In this document: positions 1 to 6,121 of the stretch, one piece after another
Layout of the letters: each line of letters starts with the position of its first letter
Numbering within the stretch: position 1 is the first letter of the stretch
DNA from: Gemmatimonadota bacterium
GTDB taxonomy: Bacteria > Gemmatimonadota > Gemmatimonadetes > Gemmatimonadales > Gemmatimonadaceae
DNA length: 10,723 nucleotides
NCBI GenBank assembly: GCA_016794735.1
Contig: JAEUJK010000137.1
Coordinates: forward strand, 1 to 10,723
Direction of reading: 5' to 3'
Notes under the pieces: generated by a model
Told to the model about the DNA's origin: nothing
Database searches by the model: none
The model's input: only the letters and a program-made list of their open reading frames with translations
Translations under genes and position numbers: made by a program

Positions 1-317
1 CCCGTCCGCGTGAAGGTCACTCCCGTACCACCCGTCACGTCCAGCCGGAACTCGTTCGACGTCACGAGCGACTCCACCGAGCCGTCGGCCTTGAGGAACA
101 CGGCCGTCAGCCCCTGGTCCGCCGTCGTCAGGCGCAGCGGGCCACCCGTCACCGCGCCATTCTCGGCGACCGTCACCGTCGACGTCCCCACCGTGAGGCG
201 CACCGTGGCCACCTCGGGCTCTTCCTCGCCCGGATCCGTCGATTCCTTGCATGCGGTCGCGAACGCGGACAACAACACCGCGACGACGACGCGCCGCGAA
301 AAGCCAGTCGAGATCAT
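1..317 (-). CDS. Putative lipoprotein, 5' portion only (C-terminus beyond the window)
   Basis: The minus strand reads from an ATG at 315-317 to the window edge, 105 codons without a stop, so the C-terminus is missing. The product begins with two arginines and a hydrophobic stretch, then a lipobox-like Ala-Thr-Ala-Cys with Cys at residue 23, followed by a polar acidic segment (Lys-Glu-Ser-Thr-Asp-Pro and a run of Glu). This is the pattern of an outer-membrane or periplasmic lipoprotein processed by signal peptidase II. The rest visible (residues about 37-105) is rich in Thr, Val and Gly in alternating beta-strand style and resembles an Ig-like or other beta-sandwich module; I do not recognise the family. 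The start is supported by a GAGGGG element about nine nt upstream. A 14-bp dyad lies immediately before that element. Function unknown. Confidence 0.75.
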   Translation of the reverse strand, partial: MISTGFSRRVVVAVLLSAFATACKESTDPGEEEPEVATVRLTVGTSTVTVAENGAVTGGPLRLTTADQGLTAVFLKADGSVESLVTSNEFRLDVTGGTGVTFTRT

Positions 318-329
318 GCGAAAAACCCC

Positions 330-343
330 TCAGGTCAACCTGA
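330..343. promoter_or_regulatory. 14-bp dyad in front of the lipoprotein start
   Basis: TCAGGTCAACCTGA is a perfect 6-2-6 inverted repeat. It sits 13 nt upstream of the lipoprotein ATG and abuts the GAGGGG ribosome-binding element. A two-base spacer is too short for a stable RNA hairpin loop, so a DNA-binding protein operator is more likely than a riboregulator. No regulator gene is visible in the window, so this is a candidate only. No convincing -35/-10 pair was found in 318-433. Confidence 0.3.
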
Positions 344-410
344 TGTGAGCGACGCGCCGCCCCAGCGTGAATCGCCGGTGCGCGTCGAGTGAAGGAGATG
401 TGGAATCCAT

Positions 411-427
411 GGGCGCGACAGGCGCCC
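411..427. terminator. Weak hairpin after the small Cys-rich gene
   Basis: GGGCGC and GCGCCC form a perfect 6-bp stem around a 5-nt loop, seven nt past the stop codon of the 434-775 gene. No T-run follows on either strand, so it does not meet the usual intrinsic-terminator standard. It could still stall polymerase or protect the 3' end. The remainder of 318-433 shows nothing else I can name. Confidence 0.25.
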
Positions 428-433
428 GTCACA

Positions 434-775
434 TCAGCGCGGGGGTGCGCGCGGTCGCGCGGCAACACCAATCGCCGCCGTGCGACATCCCTCGATTTCC
501 CGTGATGGGGGCTGCGGATCACTGACCGCGCGATACGCGGCGTGCCCCGTAGTCGCCGGTGGTCCCGCCGACCGGAGGACGCGGCACAACGAACAGGCCT
601 CCTGGTCGTGTGCCAGCGGGCAGTCCGTTCGCCCGGGCTCCTCGACGTGCGCCACCGCCCCGTACGCCGACGCCTCGACCTGCGCGTCGAGCGCCGGGAC
701 GACCCCAACTGCGAACAGCTGCAGCAGGAGCAGGCCCAGCCAGGCCACGCGGGAGCGACGGGAGTGCGGAGTCAT
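434..775 (-). CDS. Small secreted Cys-containing protein, DUF2946-like
   Basis: A 113-residue product. An Arg-rich N-terminus (residues 1-9) precedes a hydrophobic Leu/Val segment (about 10-28), which reads as a signal peptide or membrane anchor. The mature part carries a spaced cysteine set, Asp-Cys-Pro-Leu-Ala-His followed by Ala-Cys-Ser-Leu-Cys-Arg, that is a CxxC with a nearby Cys and His, suited to binding a soft metal. It ends in an Arg/Pro-rich tail with an Ala-Pro-Pro motif, as DUF2946 proteins often do. DUF2946 members are often found next to copper uptake or copper handling genes, and here a multicopper oxidase lies two genes upstream. The assignment rests on motif pattern only. An in-frame TTG at 821-823 would add 16 residues, but it forms part of the -35 box, so the ATG at 773-775 is preferred. 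Stop TGA at 434-436. Confidence 0.65.
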   Translation of the reverse strand: MTPHSRRSRVAWLGLLLLQLFAVGVVPALDAQVEASAYGAVAHVEEPGRTDCPLAHDQEACSLCRVLRSAGPPATTGHAAYRAVSDPQPPSREIEGCRTAAIGVAARPRAPPR

Positions 776-793
776 GGTCACGGCGTCACGCGA

Positions 794-823
794 ACCATAC
801 CGGGCCCACGGGGACGGCGTCAA
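794..823 (-). promoter_or_regulatory. Sigma70-type promoter for the DUF2946-like gene
   Basis: On the minus strand TTGACG (823-818) is followed after 18 nt by TATGGT (799-794). Both boxes are close to the housekeeping consensus, and this stands out in such GC-rich DNA. Transcription would start near 787, leaving a leader of roughly a dozen nt before the ATG at 775. The element fills most of the 57-nt gap after the amidohydrolase, so the small gene can be expressed independently of the oxidase-amidohydrolase unit. Confidence 0.55.
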
Positions 824-832
824 TTCCTCGAA

Positions 833-2245
833 TTACTTGATCCCGATCTGGCCCTTGACGGCGTCGATCAGGCGACGGGAGTCGAACCCGATCCCCTTCT
901 TGAAGACGGTGACCGTGCGCCGGATCACCTCGGGCGACGCCGAGAGGTCGCCCTGGAGCAGCACGAGGTCCGCCTGCTTCCCGGCCTCGACGGTACCCAG
1001 GTCCTTCTCCACGCCGAGCACGCGCGCCCCGTTGCGCGTCATCACCATCACGGCCTCGGCCGGCGACAGCCCGGCCTCGACGAGGAGTTCATAGTTGCGC
1101 TGGTCCCCGTACCCCGCGATGACATGCAGGCAGCACGGATCGGAACCCGCCGCGAGCAATCCACCCGCCCGCAGGTAGGCGACCTCGAAGGCCATCGTCT
1201 TCTTGAGGACCTGGCGTCCCACCGCATCCTTGGCGTTCGCCGCGTTGTCATACCATCGCGCGACGGCCTGCGCCGCCTCGGGCATGAGGGCATCGAGCAC
1301 ACGTTGGTCCCGCGGGACCCGCGAGGGCGTCGAGGTCTCGTAGACCGCGAGCGTCGAGGTGAGCGACACCTTCTTGTCGAGCATCTCGCGAATCGTCCGC
1401 TGCACGTCGGGGTTGTCGACGTTGGCCTCGGCGAAGATGGCCGAGTCGCCCGCCGTGGGGCACGCATCGGGCTGCTTGTTCTTGTAGAACTCGGTGTTGG
1501 CGAACAACCCGTGCTCCAGGTTGTCGATCCCGAGCGCCACCGCTTCCCGGTAACCAACGCTGCACAGGTGCGCCGTGACCTTCACGCCGTGCTTGTGTGC
1601 CTCGTCGATCGCCGCGCCTAACGCGGCGCGGGAGATCTGGGTGTAGGCCTTGAACCAGCTCACCCCCTCCTCGGCCCAGTAGCGCACCATCCGACGGGCG
1701 TCATCGGGCCCGTCCACGGGGTGCATCGCACCGGGGCCGGGGCCGGGGCCCTGCAGGTACGGCCCGGTCACGAACATGGTCGGGCCGGGGATCACGCCGC
1801 GCTCGATGGCGGCCTTCGTGTTGAGCTCCTGGTACGAATCCGTGCTGCCCGCCGTGCGGACCGTCGTCACGCCGGCGCCCAGGAAGAGCCGCGGATAACT
1901 CTGCAGCATCATCTTCATGGAGCCGCCCGCTGCCGAGCTGTAGTACATGTGATCGTGCAGCCCCACGAGCCCGGGGATCAGCGTATGGCCGGTGCCATCG
2001 ATCACCTGCGCATCGGCCGGCACCGACACCGCCCCGCTCGCGCCAACCGCGGCAATGCGGTCGCCGCGAATGACGACCGTCTGGCCGTCCCGCGGCGCCG
2101 CCCCGGTCCCGTCGATGACCCGCACGCCGCGGATGGCGATCACGGCGCCGTCGTGGGACACGAACGGGCGCACCGTCGGGCTGATCGTGCGCGGTTGTGC
2201 CAGGAGCGCGGGCGCCAGGAGGAAACCCAGGAAGAGGCGGCGCAT
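833..2245 (-). CDS. Exported metal-dependent amidohydrolase
   Basis: A 470-residue product of the amidohydrolase superfamily (imidazolonepropionase/prolidase-like branch), which hydrolyses C-N bonds with one or two divalent metals. The N-terminus (MRRLFLGFLLAPALLAQ) is a signal peptide, so it acts in the periplasm or outside. The small beta domain (about 37-90 and the C-terminus with Ala-Gly-Lys-Gln-Ala-Asp-Leu-Val) brackets a TIM barrel. Metal-site residues are all visible: His97-Asp-His99, Lys199 (Phe-Lys-Ala, likely carboxylated), His226 (Thr-Ala-His-Leu), His245 (Leu-Glu-His-Gly) and Asp369 (Gly-Ser-Asp). Two cysteines follow directly after the catalytic Asp-Pro (371-372), which is unusual. 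The start is the ATG at the signal peptide; the open frame runs 57 codons further upstream but there overlaps the oxidase gene. It begins 26 nt after the oxidase stop, same strand, so the two are probably cotranscribed. Substrate cannot be told from sequence; dipeptides or cyclic amides are typical. Confidence 0.9.
   Translation of the reverse strand: MRRLFLGFLLAPALLAQPRTISPTVRPFVSHDGAVIAIRGVRVIDGTGAAPRDGQTVVIRGDRIAAVGASGAVSVPADAQVIDGTGHTLIPGLVGLHDHMYYSSAAGGSMKMMLQSYPRLFLGAGVTTVRTAGSTDSYQELNTKAAIERGVIPGPTMFVTGPYLQGPGPGPGAMHPVDGPDDARRMVRYWAEEGVSWFKAYTQISRAALGAAIDEAHKHGVKVTAHLCSVGYREAVALGIDNLEHGLFANTEFYKNKQPDACPTAGDSAIFAEANVDNPDVQRTIREMLDKKVSLTSTLAVYETSTPSRVPRDQRVLDALMPEAAQAVARWYDNAANAKDAVGRQVLKKTMAFEVAYLRAGGLLAAGSDPCCLHVIAGYGDQRNYELLVEAGLSPAEAVMVMTRNGARVLGVEKDLGTVEAGKQADLVLLQGDLSASPEVIRRTVTVFKKGIGFDSRRLIDAVKGQIGIK
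1731..1750. repeat. GGGGCC hexanucleotide repeat inside the amidohydrolase
   Basis: Three consecutive GGGGCC units on the plus strand encode, on the minus strand, an alternating Gly-Pro stretch at residues 166-172. A further GGGG lies a short way upstream, so four G-runs are close together in the template strand. The repeat falls in a loop between barrel elements and could vary in copy number without shifting the frame, since each unit is six bases. Confidence 0.5.
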
Positions 2246-2271
2246 GGTGGGATCTCGCAGTGAGGGGTGGG

Positions 2272-4380
2272 TCAGGGGGCCACGCTGAACATCCCCATCA
2301 TCCCGGTGCCGAGGTGCTCGGCGACGTGGCAGTGCATCATCCAGGTCCCGGGATTGGTGAGGTCCAGCAGGATATCCATCGTCTCGCCCGCCGGCAGGAC
2401 GGCGGTGTCCTTCCACACCATGTTCGCATTTGGCGCCCCGTTGCGCGAGAGCACCACGAAGCGCTGGCCGTGGAAGTGGATCGGGTGCGCCATGGCATGG
2501 GTCACCGTGGGATCGTTGACCAGGCGCACCTTCACCTGGTCGCCGACGCGGAAGTGCCAGTGGATCCCCATGTTCACTGCCCCCGCGTCGTCGCGCAGCG
2601 TCCAGGTCACCTCGCGCGCCGTCAGGGCCCAGTTCATCATGGGCATGGCGTCGTTCCAGTCGACTGGCATGGCGATCCCGGTCAGCATGGCCACGACCGA
2701 TGGCACGACGCCGGTGAGTTGCATCCCGAGCGTCAGTGTCTTGTCTGGCGCGCGCGTGAGCGCGGCACGCAACGGCACCAGCTCGCGTTGGACGTCGCGA
2801 TGCTCGCGCAACACGCCGAAGCCCGCCGCGTAGTCCGGGGTGGCCGGCCGGGCGTCCGCCACGACGGTGCCGAGCGTGTCATCCACCAGGGCACTGGTGC
2901 CGCGCATGTGGTCGAGCCATCGCACGCTGTTGAGCAGTGCATAACGACCCGCGCGCGGGAACATCACCTCCACGATGTACCGTTCCGCCGGCGCCATCAC
3001 GATCGACTCGACCCACGCTTCCCGCTCGAAGTCCCCGAGGTCGGACCCCACGACCTTCAGGCGCGCCCCCGGGATGCGCAGGTTGAAGAGCCGGGCGTTG
3101 GACACATTCGTCAGGTAGAGGCGCACCACCTCGCCACGACGCACCGCGAGATGGTAGCGCGGCTCGCCGTTGACCAACAACACGTTGCCGATGCGTCCCA
3201 TCAGGACGTGCGAGGCCGTGTCGGACCCGAACGGCATCGGACGGTCGCCCTCTGCCACGAGGAAGTCGTCGAGGGCCAGCACCTCCTCGCGGTGCACCCG
3301 CACGCCGGCGCGCGCGCGACGACCAACCAGGATGTTGCCGTAGAGGCCGAGTTCCTGCTGGATGTCCTCGCGGACATGCGGGTGGTACCAGTAGATGCCC
3401 GCGTCGGGGAATCGCAGGTGGTAGGTGTGTGTTCCCCCGGGTGGGACCGGTTCCTGCGACACGTGCGGCACGCCGTCATCGCGCCAGTCATGACGGAGGC
3501 CGTGCCAGTGGATCGTGCTCGGCAGGTCGAGGTCGTTGCGAAAACGCACGACCACCGAGGCGCCACGCGCCGCGCGGATCATCGGCCCCGGGGACTGTCC
3601 GTTGTAACCGTAGAGGACAAAGGTGCGACCGGCCACCGTGCGGCGGATCAGGCCCGCGGCGAGGTCGATCGTGTCCCCGTCCGCCACCTGCAGGACTTCG
3701 GTTGGGCGCCGGGCCACCACGGGACGTCCCGTCGTGTCGGGCAACCAGGGCGCCGCGGTCGGCGGGTCGTGGGCCATCGCCGACGGTGCGAGCCGCGGGT
3801 CCACGGGAGGCATCGGCCACCCCATGTCGTGCCCCGCATGCGCGCTCCCCGGCGGGGTCATCATGGGCGCCATGGCGTCGCGATGCGCGAGCATCAGCGA
3901 GTTAGGGCTGGTGGCCCGGGCGACCAGGCGACCGCGTCGCGTGCGACTCCCCGCCACCGGCTCGGCGCTCACGAGGACGCGGAAATACTCGAACGGCAGC
4001 TCGCCGAGCGGCGTCGTCCCGTTGGTGACCACCCCAAGGCGCACCTCACGTTCATGGGTGAGGTCGTACCCCCACGCCACGAGCGCGGCGCCGCCAAGGC
4101 TGGCCGCGGAGGGCAACCCCTCGAACCGGGCCACGAGATAGTGGCGCAAGGAACCGTCGGCACGGACCGCGACCCCGAATGGGGTCGGGATCGAGCGCAG
4201 TTCGAGCATGCCGCGCACGCCCTGCAGGTCGGGCGTGGCCACCAACTCGCTGCAGAGTGGCGTGGCGAACGGGGCCGTGCCAAAGGCACATCGTGGCTCG
4301 CGCCAACCAGGCGGCGGCGACTGGCTGCCCGCGGGCAGGGCGACAACCACGGCGAGCAGGAGCAGGGCGAGCCGGACCAT
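2272..4380 (-). CDS. Multicopper oxidase with N-terminal extension and Met/His-rich linker
   Basis: A 702-residue exported enzyme that oxidises a substrate (phenol, metal ion or Cu(I)) and reduces O2 to water. The signal peptide spans residues 1-19. All four copper-binding motifs are intact: His291-Trp-His293, His333-Pro-His335, His632-Pro-Ile-His635-Phe-His637, and His683-Cys684-His685...His689...Met694, the last giving the type 1 Cys and axial Met. Cupredoxin domains occupy about 225-702. Before them is an extra domain (about 25-160) with Cys31 and Cys43 and a pattern recalling the C-terminal beta-sandwich of RskA-type anti-sigma factors. A Met/His-rich linker (about 161-204, including His-Ala-Gly-His-Asp-Met) could bind copper, as in CueO-like enzymes. 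Laccases are usually 450-550 residues, so this is longer. The start is the ATG at 4378-4380 before the signal peptide; the frame stays open upstream only as antisense of the divergent gene. It is first of a probable two-gene unit with the amidohydrolase. Laccase versus cuprous oxidase cannot be settled here. Confidence 0.93.
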   Translation of the reverse strand: MVRLALLLLAVVVALPAGSQSPPPGWREPRCAFGTAPFATPLCSELVATPDLQGVRGMLELRSIPTPFGVAVRADGSLRHYLVARFEGLPSAASLGGAALVAWGYDLTHEREVRLGVVTNGTTPLGELPFEYFRVLVSAEPVAGSRTRRGRLVARATSPNSLMLAHRDAMAPMMTPPGSAHAGHDMGWPMPPVDPRLAPSAMAHDPPTAAPWLPDTTGRPVVARRPTEVLQVADGDTIDLAAGLIRRTVAGRTFVLYGYNGQSPGPMIRAARGASVVVRFRNDLDLPSTIHWHGLRHDWRDDGVPHVSQEPVPPGGTHTYHLRFPDAGIYWYHPHVREDIQQELGLYGNILVGRRARAGVRVHREEVLALDDFLVAEGDRPMPFGSDTASHVLMGRIGNVLLVNGEPRYHLAVRRGEVVRLYLTNVSNARLFNLRIPGARLKVVGSDLGDFEREAWVESIVMAPAERYIVEVMFPRAGRYALLNSVRWLDHMRGTSALVDDTLGTVVADARPATPDYAAGFGVLREHRDVQRELVPLRAALTRAPDKTLTLGMQLTGVVPSVVAMLTGIAMPVDWNDAMPMMNWALTAREVTWTLRDDAGAVNMGIHWHFRVGDQVKVRLVNDPTVTHAMAHPIHFHGQRFVVLSRNGAPNANMVWKDTAVLPAGETMDILLDLTNPGTWMMHCHVAEHLGTGMMGMFSVAP

Positions 4381-4449
4381 GCCGTAATCTGCGCTCACGC
4401 GCGGTCGATCCCCACTGGACACGCCGACCGCCCACGCACATCTCACGGT
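4381..4449. promoter_or_regulatory. Divergent intergenic region between the oxidase and DUF4403 genes
   Basis: Only 69 nt separate the two divergent start codons, so promoters for both genes must lie here or inside the opposite coding region. I see no -35/-10 pair near consensus on either strand and no clear dyad. Neither gene has an obvious Shine-Dalgarno. Confidence 0.4.
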
Positions 4450-5922
4450 GTGTCTCGACTCCTGCCTTCCGCGTTCGTCCTGGCCGTCGCCGCGCTCGCG
4501 GTGAACGCGTGCAGCCGTGCGGCGGACGTGGACGCACCGCCCCCGCTCGTGGTCGACGACCTCATCGATACGCTGCCGCCGCCCGAGCCGTCGGTGATCG
4601 AGGCCGACATTCGCTACGACCTCGATCCGGCACTCGCCGCCATCGAGCGCGCCGCGCCGCGTCGCTTCGGCGACATCACCGAGAAGCTCCCGGTGCCGGG
4701 GAACAAGCGGGCGCATTTCGCCTTTGCCGCGTCGCGTTCGCCGTTCCGGATCCGCTTTGATGGCCGCCGCGCAACGGTGTCGAGTGTGGTCGAATACGAG
4801 GGGCGCGGGTGGTACGACCCTCCGGTGGGACCCGAGGTGAGTGCGGCGTGTGGCACGAATGGCGTGCCCCGCCCGCGCGCGCGCCTGACCCTGGTCTCCG
4901 ACCTGACGCTCACCGAGGCATGGGGACTCAAGGCGCGGTCCCGCCTGAGCGACGTCCGCGCGTACAGCGACAGTGTGCGCGACCGTTGCCGCGTCACCGT
5001 CTTTCGCATCGATGTCACCGACAAGGTGCTCGGCGCGACGCGGAACGCACTCGGCGGACCCCTGCGCTCCCTCGACCAGTCGATCGCCCGCCTCAACACG
5101 CGCGCACGCGTCGAGTCGTGGTGGCGCACGCTGTCGCGACCGATCCGCATCTCGGACAGCGTGTGGTTCACCATCAATCCCGCCGACGTGCGCCGCGGTG
5201 ATGTGCGCAGCGACTCCGGCGCGCTGGTGATTCCGGTGCGCTTGATGGCGCGACCACGCTTCCTGACCGGGAATCGCCCGAACGACTTCGACCTCTTCAC
5301 CCCGCTTCCGCCGCTCGTGCGGGGCGACTCCATCGGTCGCGGGATGCGCGTGTCGCTCGAGGCCGTGGTGGGTTACGACTTCGCGACCACCATGCTCCGC
5401 CGTGCCTTGCGCCAGAAGCGGATCGAGCGCGGCAACCGGCACGTGATCATCGAGGATGTGGAACTCACCGGGATCGGTGCGGGACGCGTCGCCCTCGGCG
5501 TCCGATTTGGCGGCAGCATGCGCGGGCGCTTCTTTGTGATCGGCACCCCGCAGTACGATCCCGCCCTGGACCAGCTCGTGGTGCCGGACCTCGACTTTGA
5601 CCTCCGTACGACCGACCGGCTGGTGCGGAGCGTGGCGTGGCTCAAGGACGACGAGATCCTGGCCTTCCTCCGCCAACGTGCGCGGTTCCCGGTCGAGGAG
5701 GGGCTGGACCGGCTGCGGGAAGTGGCGGAGCGCGCCATGAACCGTGAACTGGCTCCGGGGGTGCGGTTGGAGGCCAAGCTGGACCAGGCGACCCCGACCG
5801 CGGTGCGCGCGTTTCGCTCCGGCCTTCGCGTCCGGGCGACGGCGGCTGGCGCGGCGCACTTGGATATCGACCGCGGGACGGTGGCCTCTCCCGATTCCGC
5901 TGCGCGGCCCGTCCGGCCGTAG
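4450..5922 (+). CDS. DUF4403 family lipoprotein
   Basis: A 490-residue product. The N-terminus is hydrophobic and ends in Val-Asn-Ala-Cys with Cys at residue 21, a plausible lipobox, followed by an acidic/Pro-rich linker (about 22-48). The body matches the DUF4403 pattern: an opening Ile-Arg-Tyr-Asp-Leu segment with paired helices (about 51-75), a central Trp-Trp-Arg-Thr-Leu-Ser-Arg-Pro-Ile motif with Val-Trp-Phe-Thr-Ile-Asn-Pro (223-244), and a C-terminal repeat of similar strands. DUF4403 proteins are thought to have a tubular lipid-binding-like (TULIP/BPI-type) architecture and are surface or periplasmic; molecular function is not established. Cys134 and Cys180 could pair. The start is taken as GTG at 4450, the only one that gives a clean signal sequence; no Shine-Dalgarno is visible. 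It is monocistronic, divergent from the oxidase and convergent with the OsmC gene. Confidence 0.85.
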   Translation: MSRLLPSAFVLAVAALAVNACSRAADVDAPPPLVVDDLIDTLPPPEPSVIEADIRYDLDPALAAIERAAPRRFGDITEKLPVPGNKRAHFAFAASRSPFRIRFDGRRATVSSVVEYEGRGWYDPPVGPEVSAACGTNGVPRPRARLTLVSDLTLTEAWGLKARSRLSDVRAYSDSVRDRCRVTVFRIDVTDKVLGATRNALGGPLRSLDQSIARLNTRARVESWWRTLSRPIRISDSVWFTINPADVRRGDVRSDSGALVIPVRLMARPRFLTGNRPNDFDLFTPLPPLVRGDSIGRGMRVSLEAVVGYDFATTMLRRALRQKRIERGNRHVIIEDVELTGIGAGRVALGVRFGGSMRGRFFVIGTPQYDPALDQLVVPDLDFDLRTTDRLVRSVAWLKDDEILAFLRQRARFPVEEGLDRLREVAERAMNRELAPGVRLEAKLDQATPTAVRAFRSGLRVRATAAGAAHLDIDRGTVASPDSAARPVRP

Positions 5923-5951
5923 GGGATTCCCCTACTGTGGGTAACCCCAGT
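5920..5951 (+). terminator. Two tandem hairpins starting at the DUF4403 stop codon
   Basis: TAGGGGATTCCCCTA (5920-5934) is a perfect 6-bp stem with a 3-nt loop whose first three bases are the TAG stop. A second hairpin follows at once: ACTG/CAGT and GGG/CCC with a single bulged T and a TAA loop (5934-5951). No U-rich tract follows, so this is a candidate 3'-end structure rather than a textbook terminator. Confidence 0.35.
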
Positions 5952-6063
5952 GTTCAAACCAATGACCCGTCACGAAACTGGTCGCAGGACATGTGGCGCC
6001 GTTAACAGGCGCCCGACGTCAGGGTGTTGCGACGCGTGGGCGGGCGAGTGAGGGGCGCAGGAC

Positions 6064-6101
6064 GGGGAGGGGTCGGCTGAAGGGCCGAACGCGTCCTCCC
6101 C
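6064..6101. terminator. Candidate bidirectional terminator between convergent genes
   Basis: GGGGAGG (6064-6070) pairs with CCTCCCC (6095-6101), with an inner TCGG/CCGA stem (6073-6076 with 6085-6088). It lies 20 nt beyond the extended end of the OsmC gene and between two convergent transcripts, where a shared terminator is expected. The T tail is only three bases on the plus strand and absent on the minus strand. The rest of 5923-6121 has no open frame I can support. Confidence 0.35.
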
Positions 6102-6121
6102 CTTTCGGCGGCGCTGCTGGA

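Noticed and set aside
434..436. Other TGA stops (434, 2272, 8997) as selenocysteine codons
   Set aside because: The reading beyond 434-436 gives no family-like continuation, and the short stretches inspected after 2272 and 8997 gave none either. These proteins already have normal length or natural ends.
2197..4449. Very long plus-strand open frame reading into the DUF4403 gene
   Set aside because: It is antisense to the multicopper oxidase, whose copper motifs are complete. The translation there is His/Arg-rich and lacks any domain. Only the part from 4450 has a signal sequence and a family match.
4381..5859. Minus-strand extension of the oxidase frame
   Set aside because: It is antisense to DUF4403. 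The oxidase signal peptide begins at 4380, which sets the true start.
5995..6013. GGCGCC-GTTAACA-GGCGCC hairpin
   Set aside because: Each arm is itself palindromic, so pairing is trivial. No U-tract follows, and it is not adjacent to a gene end.
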